Source: Vanilla planifolia (taxonomy: Eukaryota; Streptophyta; Magnoliopsida; Asparagales; Orchidaceae). From it: a stretch of 64,000 nucleotides of DNA. This document shows positions 38,130 through 51,300 of the stretch, piece after piece. The stretch lies in the NCBI GenBank assembly GCA_023846275.1, contig CM043868.1, forward strand, positions 9,567,653 through 9,631,652, read 5' to 3'. Position numbers and translations under genes: made by a program. How positions within the stretch are numbered: position 1 is the first letter of the stretch; each line of letters starts with the position of its first letter. Below the pieces are notes generated by a model, which worked only from the letters and a program-made list of their open reading frames with translations, searched no databases and was not told the DNA's origin.

Positions 38130-38787
38130 ATCTAACTTGAATCTCTATAAATGGTGAGAAAGGGTAATGAACAATTTCACATCGTTTGGAAAAGTTTGAT
38201 CTTGAAGATCATTCTTTACCTTAAGGGATTTTGGTGGAATATAAGGTTGAAATAATCAAAGTTGATATTCATCCATCTTAGCTTTCATGATATCTTAATT
38301 TATTATCAAGCTAACTTAAATATCAGATTATAGAAACATTGTAATCGAGCTTTATATTATTTCTTGTTCCATTTTTGAGACTTTTCTCTTTGATCTTTTC
38401 TTAGTCTTTTAGCCATAATTACAAAGTATTTTTGCATAGTGATGTGTACCCTAGTTTGGGTTGGTGATTTGTAGGCTCCTTTAAATTAATGTTTGTAGGG
38501 TTCTTTGTCCTGGCATTTGTAGGTTTCTTTTATGAGATTCTACCTACCCATTTTTACAAAAAAATATTTTTAGTATCTTGCCTAACTTTTTAGCTGAGAG
38601 TAGACATAAATTTTGTATTGGATTGAATCACTCAAAAAATCTTTTGTATGTTTTTCTTTATTACACTTATAACATTATTTTGAAGTTAAATATATTTTTT
38701 AAAATAAGATTATAAGAGTAAAAAAGATTCTAAATACTCCTATGCTTTACTTGTAATCATTATGTTTGAAATTTTTACAATTCATCA
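38130..38787 (+). mobile_element. Left LTR of gag-only Copia-like element
   Basis: Collinear with 40042-40730. Shared landmarks include tataaatg near 38147, gatcattctttac then ttaagggattttgg.gg (about 38209-38235), gtgatttgtaggctccttt (38464-38483), the gtttgtagg repeats, ttagctga.agtaga and the end ttacaattca at about 38784. Exact TG/CA ends were not resolvable because of decay. It precedes a Gag-coding remnant in the right orientation. Confidence 0.75.
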
Positions 38788-39807
38788 AATGTATAATGAT
38801 GACATCACGTTCTCATTTTCCAAACAAGTATCTAAGAATGGTAGCATCTAGTGATTATACATCCTAGATATAATCCCTATGTCATCTAAAATAGTAATTA
38901 ATAATGTTATCTTGAAAGAAAAGGCTTCAACCCATTGTTCACCTTTATTTAAAGGTGATTTTATTTGTTTTGGAAGAATTAGATGCATATTTTCCATGAA
39001 CATGCTAATCTTAAGATTTGGTATATTATTAAAAAATAGTTTTGAGTTTCCCACTAAAAATTATAGATATTGTAATGATTAAGAATCCTTCAAGTGAACT
39101 CACTCCATTAGAGAAATATAGAGTTCAAATCAATGACAAAGCCTTGAATATCCTTGATTTGACATCTTGGTTATCGAATTTAATAAGGTAATAATTGTTA
39201 TGATCACCCATGAGGTTTGAGAGAAGCTTCAGGTTACTTATGAAGGAACTAACCAAGTTAAGAAGTTAAAAATAAATTTACTTATGCATGATTATTTTCT
39301 TTTCCAAACACAAGAAGGAGAGTCCATCCAAAACATGTTCACAAGATTTACTAATATTATCAATGTTTACTTAAATCTTGGTAGAATATTTTCAAATGTT
39401 GAAAAAGTGAGTAAGATCTTATAAGTGTTTCTTAAGGTGTTTGATCCTTTGGTGACTACCATTAAAGCCTCCAAGAACTTATAAAATCTCTCTTTGGATA
39501 TATTATTTAGATATCTCATGACTAATGAGATGGAGATGATAAAGAGAAAAGAATTGGAAGTGTAGCCCAAGTAGCTTAAGAAGGAGAAAGATATTGTTTT
39601 AAAGATTGCTCCAACCTCATTCGATGAAGATTCTTTTTGCAATAGTGAGGTAGAACTTCTATCTAAAATTTTAACCATATTTTTTAAGAAGATGGATACA
39701 TGAATTTTGAAAATAAGAAAAGGAGCTATAAGGACAAAAGAAAGAAGGTAGAGGTATGCTACCACAAGTATAATGAGTTGGGACATTATCATTCATATTG
39801 TCCATAA
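38788..39807 (+). mobile_element. Copia Gag (UBN2/DUF4219-type) remnant, frameshifted
   Basis: The plus strand gives a Copia Gag across several frames. First comes STHCSPLFKGDFI (about 38930), the usual N-terminal NxPxFNGxNY region. Next are TPLEKYRVQINDKALNIL (about 39105) and EKLQVTYEGTNQVKKLKI (about 39220). Then come ESIQNMFTRFTNIINV (about 39320), VKASKNL.NLSLDILFRYLM-like sequence (to about 39520) and an acidic SFDEDSFCNSEVELL. It finishes with the zinc knuckle CYHKYNELGHYHSYCP (ending at about 39804), which has one extra residue and lacks the second Cys. Only about 230 bp separate its end from the right LTR, so no integrase, reverse transcriptase or RNase H is present. The Gag itself is dead. 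Confidence 0.85.
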
Positions 39808-40041
39808 TTGATGGAAAGTAGAAAGAAGAAGAACAACTTTATGAAGGGTCAAATGAAAAAAATTGATATATTTTTTTAGCCAAAACCTAAGATTTTTTGT
39901 ATAATGCAATTAGTATAAATATTTAATTTATAAATTGGAGAATACAATCAATACAATTTATATGAGTGAAGCTAGTTTAATTATATTTTAATAAAGGTAT
40001 CATAATTATTAAAGAGCTATTGTAGGATAATAAAATTTATT

Positions 40042-40730
40042 GAAATCCTTCCCAAATCTCCATAAATGCCTTATAAATATTGAGAAAATTCATATTATTT
40101 GGCCATCAAGATCATTCTTTACGTTAAGAGATTTTGGTAGAATATAAGGCTGTAGCAATGTAAATCGACTTTCATCCACCTTAACCTTCTTGTTATCTTG
40201 ATTTACTATCAAGCTAAGTTGAATAGCATCTTTGAATTGATTTACGATTTTTTATTATGTCTTTTGATATTTGTATTTGGTTGCATGATCATTATAATCA
40301 AGTATCACATTATTTCTTTTGTCAAATTATTATGAATTTTCCTTTTGACCTGTTCTTGGCTTTTCGATTATTGCTGTAAGATCCATTAGCTTAGTGACTT
40401 GTAGGCTCCTTTGAGCTGGTGATTTGTAAGCTCTATTGAGCTAATGCTTGTAAGGTCATTTGGCCAAGTGTTTGTAAGGTCCATTGGACCAATATGGTAG
40501 ATTTAGTTTTTAGTTTTTCTTGTTAGCTTTTTAGCTAATGATAGATTTAAATTTATTGTTGAATTGAAATATCTAAAAATCTTGTGTTCTTTCCTTTATT
40601 ATTATCATTGTAAAATATTTTTGAAGTTAACAAGATTTTTAAAAAAAAAATTGTAAGAGCATTAAAGATTCTAAAAACTTTTATAATGATTTACTTGTAA
40701 TTATTAAGTTTGAGATTTTCATAATTCACC
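40042..40730 (+). mobile_element. Right LTR of gag-only Copia-like element
   Basis: Matches 38130-38787 in order and orientation. It keeps the aagatcattctttacgttaag block, gtgacttgtaggctcctttg, several tgcttgtaaggtc-type short repeats and an AATTCACCC end (40723-40730), typical of Copia LTR ends. The two LTRs are clearly diverged, so the insertion is old. Confidence 0.75.
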
Positions 40731-41177
40731 CATATTCTTATGTACTTTTTTAATGCCTATGCATTATTTGGTACTTAAGTCACATTGTAGACTCTAGTAG
40801 AACATCTTTTATAGAAGATTCTTCAGTTGATGGTTAAGTCTTCCATTATCATGGTTCCATGTGCTAAGTTCACCTCTAATTCTAATGTTGTATCAATTCT
40901 CTCCCATTAAAAAGTCTACTTTATAGAGCTGAACTCTAAGTACTCCTTAAGAAGGTTGGTGCCAATTTTTGTGGGACCTCCATATTTATCCACATGTCCC
41001 TTAATGGAGTATGATCTATTCATTTGACTAAGAACCTATGTGGAACATCACATCTCAAAGATATTTCATGAAGATGCAATTAATGTCAAAGAATTTTGGA
41101 GCAAACGTTTCTAGAACCTATGCACATTTTGAATCACCTACATTTAGATCTTAATCTGGTTTTGATACTAAATTTAT

Positions 41178-41485
41178 GATAAGAAAAGGGAGGATAATGA
41201 ACATACCTTCAACAAAAATTTTGGACTCCTTTAAGGTCTCAATCATAATGGAGGAATTGTGGACAAATGGGGTAAAAAGAAGGATATGCTAAAGGAAGAT
41301 GAGCTCTTAAGGTAGAGATTAGGAGGGTCTTTTAAGGGTGATTTGGCTATGAGGTAAAGATGGAGAAGAATAAGAAAGGATGAGAGATGAAAGAGGAGAG
41401 AAGGGAGGTAATTTCTTAATCTATTATAAGATTCTACTTTATTACTAGAGGTGTGCTCTTCTGAAAACAAAGCTCTTCAAAGCTT
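41178..41485. repeat. Diverged dispersed repeat, copy 2
   Basis: Counterpart of 36741-37015. It overlaps the 75-codon minus-strand frame at 41470-41243, which is therefore repeat sequence, not a gene. Confidence 0.5.
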
Positions 41486-44400
41486 GTTAGTTTAAAAATT
41501 CATCAAATTCTTTTTTCCTTCCATAATATCTCAAAGGCATAAGAATTTAATTAAATAATTATTTTTTATAATTTTAAAATATTAATAACATAATTTCATA
41601 ACTAAGTGGAAAGGCATCCATAAGGGAGGTGGAAAAATCATAAACATTCTTGAAGGTAAGGGTCACTTGATGCCTAGCTAGTTTTTTAATCTCCTAGGTG
41701 TAACTAAATCCATGTATTCATCAATATACCTATAATTATAATCATACATGTTAGAATACTATCGTAATTATACAACTCATAAATATCCAAGTCATTATCT
41801 AGAATATAAAAACTATAAATAGCCAATACTTAATGATATCATAATCTAAGTCCAACTTGATATAACCATAAACATCTAATTATCAAAGTTCATAAATAAT
41901 AATTTGCTACAATCCAATGTTCATCAATAAATACAATTGATATTCATAAATGAAATTAATAACTCAACTTGTATTAATCATAAAAATGCAAGAAGTGTAT
42001 CCAATAAATGTACTAACTCTAATCATCCCAAATCCAACTCCTAAATAACTCATAACTCTCTTGACTTGTAAAAATATAAAGAGAAGTGAGCCAATGAGCT
42101 CAATTGGGAAAACTTTGAGTCACACTATAAAAATAACATACAATAGCAAGGTGATATATACACAAATCTATAAAAGTAATGAATAATCAACATCAAGTAT
42201 AAGCTCTCATCAAATGTATCTATATTTATTAACTTAAGCTGATGCATGAGTTTATGATGCTGCTATTTGGATTCATAGTATTTCACCATCAATCTAGTAC
42301 TCTCACCAAACTAGCAGAATAAAGATAAGGTCTAACACAATTGTCACATCATATGACCTAGCACCCTATATGATAATGTCAATCACATAAGCCAACCCCA
42401 TAAGGCTCTAAGAGTTTTCAATAATCACATATATTTCCTATCAAATATCTTACATATCATATATTTCTCATGGGACTAAATATACAATTATTCTTTCCTG
42501 GTACTAAATATATAACTATTCCCTCCTAAGAGTCAATATACAAATTGCACTTAACCAAACTTGAAGTTTATCACTATGCGATTTAGCACTTCTACAAGCT
42601 TATCCAATTATGTAAAATGGTTACCTTCTTATTAGGGAGTCAAAATATTTGACCTATCCATGTCTAGTGCGAGGATCCAAATATATAGGGTCCATTACAT
42701 CCAAAATTTTTCTCATCAAGATCACACCCATGATCATTGGTATCATACCAACCTTTATCTATCATTATATAAGAACTACTAAGATTTCTTTAAACCCAAA
42801 TCAAGTACTTAGGGTTTTCTTAAACTCAAAATTTCATTATTTAGTATCTCCATCCCTTAGTTGAAATAACATAGAGTTTTTATCAAATATAAATCAATCA
42901 ATTAGGGTTATCATCAATTGCCTGGGTATTTTAGGGTTTCTTTTAAAACTTAAATCAACTATCAATTTCTTGGGTATTTTAGGTTTTTCTCTAAACCCTA
43001 AATAAATCATCCATGGTTATCATCAATAATTTAAGTATTGTAGAGTTTTTTATAAATCTTAAATTAATCATCCAAGATACCTTAATCCATTTAGACATCA
43101 ATCTTATAATTAGTTTTTTACTTCGACCATACATAGGATCCATCCTAGAATTTCATTTCCTATTTAGGCTATCTATTGAATTTTTATTTGAATTCAAATC
43201 TTTGACTTTTACCGTTAGTCATAGTATCTAAGTTATCATTACATCAATAAAGTTTAGGCTCACACAAATTTTATTAGTCACTCTCATGTCTCACAGAAAA
43301 ATTGAACCACTACACCCTTCCTAAGCACTATTCCTAAGCCACACACATTCCCTAAATCACCATCCAATGTGTCATCTTGTGAACCATGAGCCTAATAAAG
43401 GATAATCTAGTCTTACCTAATAAACTATATCAAGTTAATGGTTTAACCAACATTACAAACATAATTGACTCCTTGGTCTTGTCTAGCATATCTCTAAAGC
43501 TTAACTCGAGCCCTTCAACCTTTTTCCAAGGTTTTTATGAAGAAATACACTAACCATGGGCCTTTTTATTGCAAGCATGAAGGTTGAGTAAGTGTTGATA
43601 ACCTCTTTTTAATCATACAACCTTTTATTTAAAACTTTTTCAACATGAACCAATTCATAAGCCTAACCAAAAGCTAAACTTATCTTACATATATTTATCT
43701 AAAATTTAAACTAGTAATATGCCAAATTTCTTATGCTAACCAAGCCTTACACACATAAGATGTCGTCTCCTAAGTTTACTCAAGAACCTCAAGTTTATTT
43801 GAACCCCAACTAGGGATTAACCATGAAATCATAACTATTAATACCAATCTATCCTTAGCCTTAAGCACTCCTAGCCAAAACTCAATTTTCTTTGCTAGTC
43901 AACTATGACCTTAACCAACCTATCCTTATTCTATGGCTCAATATTAAGCCCTTCCAATCTTACAATCTAGAAACCAAGGGCCATATTCACCTTAAAAATC
44001 ATCTAGGTTCACATAAGGGCTTAAACTCGTGCCTTATATGACTTATCTAAACCATGTCACAAGCTTCCCAAGAATATTCGAGGCAAGAAAACACTTAGCC
44101 ATAAGTATCCTGACTAAGTTTTTTGAGTGCTAACCTAATGTTTATAGCCTAGTTTAAGTTCAATTGAACATAAGAAAGCTTTAGTAATTTTTTGAATCAA
44201 CATCTCATGGTTATGAATCTAAGTTCTCATCATGCCATGATGCTTATGCTTGAAACTTAATACTTGTTATGCTTAACTAAATATCGCATAGTATGCATGG
44301 AGTAATACTTAGCAAAATCAACATGTAATCATGTAAATCAATCTCCACATGGCATAAAGTCTTAAAGAATAACAAGGATTATCCATATTATTTAATACTT

Positions 44401-45950
44401 TCAATTTAAATATTCCCACAACATAATTTCATCACTAATATGACATTCATTTTCATATGGATTGGTATTAAGGTATCATGTATTACATAATAGTTGAATC
44501 ACCAAGATTGTATATTTCAAATTTAAACTAAATTTCTATCATCCACAAGTAAAGGAGTATGCTAATAAAATCACACTAGAATGTTCAAGTTATTTATGAA
44601 ATCATGAGATCATTAAAGATGTTAATTTTAACATGCTTTAAATCATAAAGCCATACTATTATGAGATCTTGATAATAACACAAGGATATTCATATCTTCC
44701 CAAATTCTTAATTTAAGGTTTATTCAACAAAAGTGATCATGTCATTCATTAACATAAGAATTGCCTCATAAATTATGCCAAATTAATAAAAAATAAAATA
44801 ATTTAAAATATAGAAATAGATAGAGTTCAATGAGATGAGTTAAAAGATATTTATTTTGTCTCAAATAATGATTGTTTATAATTATTATGAATTTTTAAAA
44901 TTAAAGGAGGCAAATATATAATTTAATAAATTAGAAATTTAATAATTTATATACTTACAAAAAATCCCTAATTACAAGATTTAGGAGATCAACCTCTCTT
45001 TCTCAATCTCATGTCTTGTGAAAACTAACTAAATTCAAAGAATCTTCTTATCATTAGTGATGATGGGATTTTGCCATCGATTTTTGATGGGACCATCGAT
45101 TAGGAGTGATAGAGATTAATGCTAGATTGAGAGAAACATAGGGTTTACTCTATATGCTAAGTCTCTAATCTCTTCAATGACATAGAGATAGGCTACCCAA
45201 AAAGAAGTTTAATAAACCAATCACATAATAGAAAGTAAAAGTCATATGGGCATAGATTGGTGGAACTAAAATACTTTACTAAGCCTCATAGAAAACCAAA
45301 ATAAAGGAGTAATTTACATGGAGGAGAGATCCAAAATACTTAAGAAAGTTGAATCATAAAGAGTAGGGGTGCAACGATACATGGAGGTGGCAAATCTGAC
45401 TAAATTTTAAGTGATGAAGTGAAAAGGGAATAACATAGTGAAAAGGAAATGATGAAATAAAAACGAATCAATAAAGTGAAAGGGAATTATTATGTGATGT
45501 GGTAGGAAGACAATGTCATAAAGTTATAAGTAAACTGGCAAAGTATCTCACTACTTGAGCCTCACACCCCTTTTCCCATTAGCTCTAAATAATCAGCATG
45601 CTAGAATTCTTACTTCTTAATAATATGCAATGGAATAGTAGAAATTTCACTCTTAAAATGATCATTATTTTCAAAGGGCGAGTCTCTTTTTTATATAGAG
45701 AGTGTAATAAAAAAAGAAAAAAAATGAAAAAATAAATAAAATAAAATAAAAATCTATCATTTTGATTTCAAAACTTTAATTTTTGAAAAGTTGTTGCTAA
45801 AGTTTTGGTCAAAATTGTTACCAAATAGTTTTTTGAAAAATTGTTGTTTCAGTTTAAAAGTTTTGAGGTCAAAATTGTTACTAAACAAATTTTTGAAAAG
45901 CTACATTTTCAGTTTAGTGCCAATTAAGCTTGTGTGGGTTGTAATAGGTC
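41486..45950. other. Gene-empty LTR/UTR-like DNA
   Basis: No supported coding frame. Motifs such as gtgagccaatgagctcaatt (about 42088) and the repeated gggtattttaggg blocks near 42.9 kb are of the kind seen in plant Gypsy LTRs and untranslated regions. Frames at 42649-42864 and 43013-43231 lie in this repetitive DNA and show no domain. Confidence 0.45.
42881..43080. repeat. Degenerate minisatellite, ~48-60-bp spacing
   Basis: The block tgggtattttagggttt/tttt followed by aaa.cttaaatcaa.tatc recurs at 42923, 42971 and, more diverged, 43031. The interspersed ggttatcatcaat words recur as well. Confidence 0.6.
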
Positions 45951-46360
45951 ACATCTAGGATGACATGTCATGGAACGGGTCAATTGATTGACTCGACTTT
46001 GATAGTGTCACACGTTACTTCCTAGTCAACGTTGCACAAACCGAGTTGATTAGCCGATGTGGCATCGAGGGATCCATGTGCATTTGTAGGTTACACGAAC
46101 CGTTCTACTAATGAGTGGACATGGTGTCAACAAATTTGAGTGTGTTCATGGGTCACGTGGATAGTAAGTTGATTGAACGAGTTGACATTATGCAACAAAT
46201 CTAGTCCATTCATGGGTCATGTGAAGCTGCGATGTAGAAGGAGCCTGGAAAACCCATTTACTAATACATTTCCACCTAACATGGTCCAGGTCAATTGTCA
46301 TCGAGTTGGGTCTGGCTTGCAACAAGAGAGGGAGGTGGTGACAAATGACTAAGGCAACAA
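45951..46360. other. Locally GC- and CpG-richer island in repeat DNA
   Basis: Unlike its surroundings, this stretch has many CpG dinucleotides (gactcgac, cacacgtt, tcaacgtt, aaccgag, gccgatg, catcgag, cgaaccg, tcacgtgg). It contains an internal repeat with a period of about 65 bp: caacaaattt...ttcatgggtcacgtgg from 46128 and caacaaatct...ttcatgggtcatgtga from 46193. No coding frame is present. It may be a younger retroelement fragment that has lost fewer CpGs. Confidence 0.5.
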
Positions 46361-48325
46361 CAGATGGAAGAGCTAGTAATAAAAAGGTTCATTGGGCCTT
46401 TTTTGGTCTTTTTTGGTTTATAAATTTTGATTATGGAATATAATTTTAGAATCTATCTTAGCTCTGCACATGAAAAATATATATTTTGATTATCTAGAAT
46501 TATCAACTCACATCTGGTTGGTTCTTGGGCATAACAAATCATTACCAGTGTTTTCATCAGAAACTAACCTCAATGATGAAGTCAATGAAGATAGCAACAA
46601 GCTTTTTGTGGGTTTCTAAACCTCAAGAATTATGGTTTTGCATTTTAAGTTTCCAATCTCCAAATCTCTAAGAAAAGCTTATTAAGCCTAAGCTTAATTA
46701 AGTGTTTATTATATTTCTAGATACACTTGAGATTTTGGTTGATAGCTTTTAGGATTTTGAGATTCAAGAAAGTTCAAACTTGAGGAGAGAGAAAATACAA
46801 GAAGAAGAGAGGAAGAAAAAAGGAAGAGAAAGTGTAAGAAAGAAAAAAAATATTAATAAAATGAGTTTGTGCAATCTTGAATAGCAATTAAAATTATAAA
46901 CTTTTCAATATTAAGTTAAGATTATTGTTGCTCAATAGATTGAACATGAGGAGCAAGAAATTGGCTAACAACAAGACTAAGCATAAGAAATGAGGAAACC
47001 TCAAGGTTGGCATTCTAAAAACAATTTATATACTTATGACTGCTATAATAATGATGGATGACTAAGCCTATTTTTTAACACCAATTTTTTTGGATGTATA
47101 GAATCACAATGCAATGATGAACACATAGAAATAATCTACTAGAGAGATTTGTTGTTTTAAAAGTTTTTAACATAACTAAAGTTGTAATTTGTATAGTTTG
47201 CATCTTGTTTTGCATCATGTATATGTAATACGGATGTCATTGGAAGTAAAAGTAAATGGATAATTACGAATCTATATAAATGTGGATAAGATTAATAAAT
47301 GTGTAATAGTGGTATATATTTGTAATATATAATCATTAGGGAATATTACAAATATTATTTATATTGAATTCTAGTGAATGTATGCAAGAAAATGGACAAA
47401 ATATAAGAAAGATTTTTGTTTATTTAAAAAGTAAGATTTAGAAAAAATAAGAGTTTTAATAGGTTAAGATTAGTAACTAGGTTCTAATTATGGTGTGGAG
47501 AGAAGGATTGTCATAATTATGTCTTACCTCCTCAATGGTGCTAAGTAGTCGAAGGTAAACTATTTGTAATGCATGTTCCATTTTTCCCTTGTGAGAAATT
47601 ATTTTGCTCCTTATTGAAGACCCTTATGATTCCTTTTGCTTGTGGTTCATGGACTCCACTCATTTCCTTACCATAACATTGTATTCTAAATTTTTTATTC
47701 ATATTATGACTAGGATCATTTGGTGTAGTTAACCAAGACCCAACCTACATTCTACAATTATCAAGTTTACTTATTATAGACACTCACTGCATTTATTCGA
47801 GTGGTCTCTGATAATCAAATTGTTATTACCAACCTGGAATAAGATCACCTAAGCCCATCATGCTATAATAATCCATTTCTAACATAGTGGCATCTTTCAA
47901 CCTTACTAGTTGGTTGAATGTGGTGACCAACTCACTTTTTTTGGGTGGTGTCATTCCATTTTTATCTTTTTCTTTGTTTTCTTTAGAAAATTATTTTTTA
48001 TAAAAATAAGATAATCACATTTTAGAAACCAAATTCTAAAGCTTTATACATTGTCATTTATAAACAAGTTTTGATAAGTTCTAATGCAATAGAAAAAACA
48101 AATATACATATGTTATTAGTCAAATAAAACTGTCATAGTAACTTATGATAGCATTAAACCATTAATATTAAAAATATTTATTATCTCACTCATTAATCCC
48201 TAGAGACTCATGTTTTGTGTCTTATTAATTTTTAAAATTATTAAGCTATAAAAAATGCTAAGCTAACCATTATTAACATAATAACAAAATAATGTAATAT
48301 GTGTATGTGTGTGTGTGTGTGTGTC

Positions 48326-48357
<32 letters not shown>

Positions 48358-51300
48358 TGTATGTATATAAAAAATAAATAACTTGATGTCATATCACATG
48401 TAAAGTCAACATCACATAATAAAACACATAGAATAATATATAAAGAGTTTATAATAAGAACACATTTTTTAAATATACATGATCTTTTATTTAAATAAAT
48501 CATGTAAATTTTTTTGGTAATTTTTTTTATTTCATAATTTACTTTTCTTATTAGCTGGTTCGAATAAGGGCTTACATATTTTTAAATTATTTTAGGTTTC
48601 TCTTTTAGAATATGTTATTTCAAAATAAGATATAACTTTTATAGTGCCTTTTTGCCGCACTTCCAAAGCATGTTATTTTCAAATGAGATATGCCACTTTT
48701 AATAATGAAAATTTTTACATGTTTAAAACATGCCCTTCTTTTGCAACCAACTCTTGTTATTAAACTTTCTTCTTTTCTTTTCTGATTTAGTTATAATAAA
48801 AAAATAAATTTTAGTAACATTTGGCTTTTTCCTTGTTTAGTTATTTATATGATATTATAACATCCTCATATACACTAGAATGAGGCAATCAACTTGTAAA
48901 ACAATATCATCTTTTGAATTTTGGAATTAATTTTTTCTATTCTTATTGGTCAATACACATTAAAAGAATATGTGTTTTTATATTCTAATTTATTCTGGTC
49001 TTGTCTTAGGATTGATCTTGATTTGCATGTCTCTCAATAAGCTAAAGACATTTTTCTTTAATTCCTCTTTTTTCTTACACTACTATTATTCGAACTTTCT
49101 CTAATTCTTTTATTTTTTTTCCCTTTTTCTTAATACCTCTCTTTCTTTTATCTCTTCTATGACTTAATTGTAAAATTTTTTTAATTTCTAAAAATCTCTT
49201 ACAAAGACTCTTTCGATCTCCCAATCAATTCATATCCATTATTGATGCGCCTTTTTGACTTCATAATGATTGCCCTTCTCCTAATTGATGCACTATTTCC
49301 TCTTCGAATGGTTTTTACTGTTTTATTCATCATTAAGTTGGGGTCTTCTAGAGATTGAGATTAGAGTTTTAGGATTTTAAAAATTAAATTAAAATTTAAT
49401 TTAATTTAAACTTAGGTCTTTAATAACTCTTTGAAATCCTTACTTGGGAAACCATCTCTAAAAACTTTCCAACCAATACCATGGGATTCACTTCACTAAA
49501 CTTTACTCGTTTACAAATTTTTATATTTTTCAAAGTCATTTATTATTTTTAATAATATTTTAAACTAAAAATCCTTAATGAAATTATTTTATTATTTTTT
49601 TAAACCCACTTTGTCTTGTGATTTTGTGAACCTCACTACACCTTTTCATGTCAAGATAAACTTATTTGATAATACTCTTTATGAATTCTAAAACTTGCTC
49701 CAATTTCATAATTTTCTTAGTTCTTTTATTTTTTTAATAATTTTTAAGATCTCTCTAAGCTTATAACTTAATTAATTATTAAATTCTATAAATCTTTCAC
49801 CTTCATTTTTATCACTTAAAATTTTTTTATTTTTACCAACTTGATATCATAAAATTCTAAACAATTTGTACACTTAAGTTTATAGTACATCTCATTTCTT
49901 TAAGGTATCATATCTTCTTTTTAACATTATACAACTTTTTAACAAAATGAAATAAATTTTTAAGCTAAAAATCTAAAATATTTTAAATGATTTTATCTTT
50001 TGGAATGCTCCAAATCCTCCCTTCTAAAGATCTTTATTTAACATTAAAATCATAATTTTTCATTAATTTAAGTACATGATGTTCTAATTCATCAAATAAT
50101 TATTTAAATACCTTAATCAAATGTTTCCTTTCCATTTTCGCTTATATCTTCCCAACGTCTCATTTTATTCTCAGTTATTGATCTACTTAACTTTAATCAC
50201 TATTTTATTTCTTTGATCAACTATTTTACGAAACTTTTTTTTTATCAAATCTATAAACTTCTCTGACATATTATTCTTTTCTGACATTTTTTTTCATATA
50301 ATCATAGTAATTCATCATGTTAATTTCAAGTTTATTTAAATTCCTTTGATTATCATGTCATTATTTAGAGAATAATCAACTATTTTTCATAGTCATTACC
50401 TTTATTTTTTTCTTAACCATCACCTCTTCTTAAGTTCACAACAATATTAATTAAATGTCATCCAAATTCTAGTGCTTGTTTATTGACATATAGATATATG
50501 TAAAGTAACTATTAATATTATAAGTTGATCATACTATAAATAGTGATTCTTAACATTTCTTTTGACCGTAAGGTGATTCTTATGTTAATATACTCAATTT
50601 TTTTCTATTTTATTCTTTCATTTCAATTGATTATCTTTAAAGGTTAATATTTATATTTCATTCTAGATAATATTTATCATTATTCCTTGTCACATTCATA
50701 TCAATATATTTAATTTTCTCACTTTACTCAAATGCCTACATAATCATTTATGTATTTTGTAGGGGATGTGATCAGTATGTGAAGAAGAGGGTGAATTGGT
50801 GTTGAGATTTGTTTGAAATCTATTATAAGCTAACTATATTTTTAACAACTTGTAATGAATGTGCTAAATATCTTTAATAGTTTTCATAAAATATTGCAAT
50901 TATTCTAAGGTTACACATATGTATTATGTTATATGATTGTAATGAGAGCAATGAAGAACATATAAAAAAAATAGAAAAGTTTTAGATGATTTGATATAAC
51001 CTCAAGCTAATGTCTCCTAATAATAACAAGATGAAGTACCAATAAACTAAATTACTCCTTTGTCACAACTACATGGAGAATCCCAAGTATAAATCATAGT
51101 TTTTCTTAGACAAATCACAATGTGAACTACTCCAAACAGCCAGGATATATGTCAAATCACAACACATTAAAATAGTCAGGAATAAGCCTAAGAAAAGCCA
51201 AAATACAATAACTAAATTCAAAGCACAAACTCACTAGTGAATTAAATATACAATTAAATTACTCAATTTAATGGATACAAAATAGAGTTAGCACTTCGAG

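Noticed and set aside
39367..39792. 141-codon minus-strand frame
   Set aside because: It is antisense to the Copia Gag remnant, whose conserved motifs read on the plus strand.
42881..43080. Interstitial telomere repeat, suggested by ttagggttt and aaaccctaaa words
   Set aside because: The words occur once per ~50-60-bp unit and not as a (TTTAGGG)n array.
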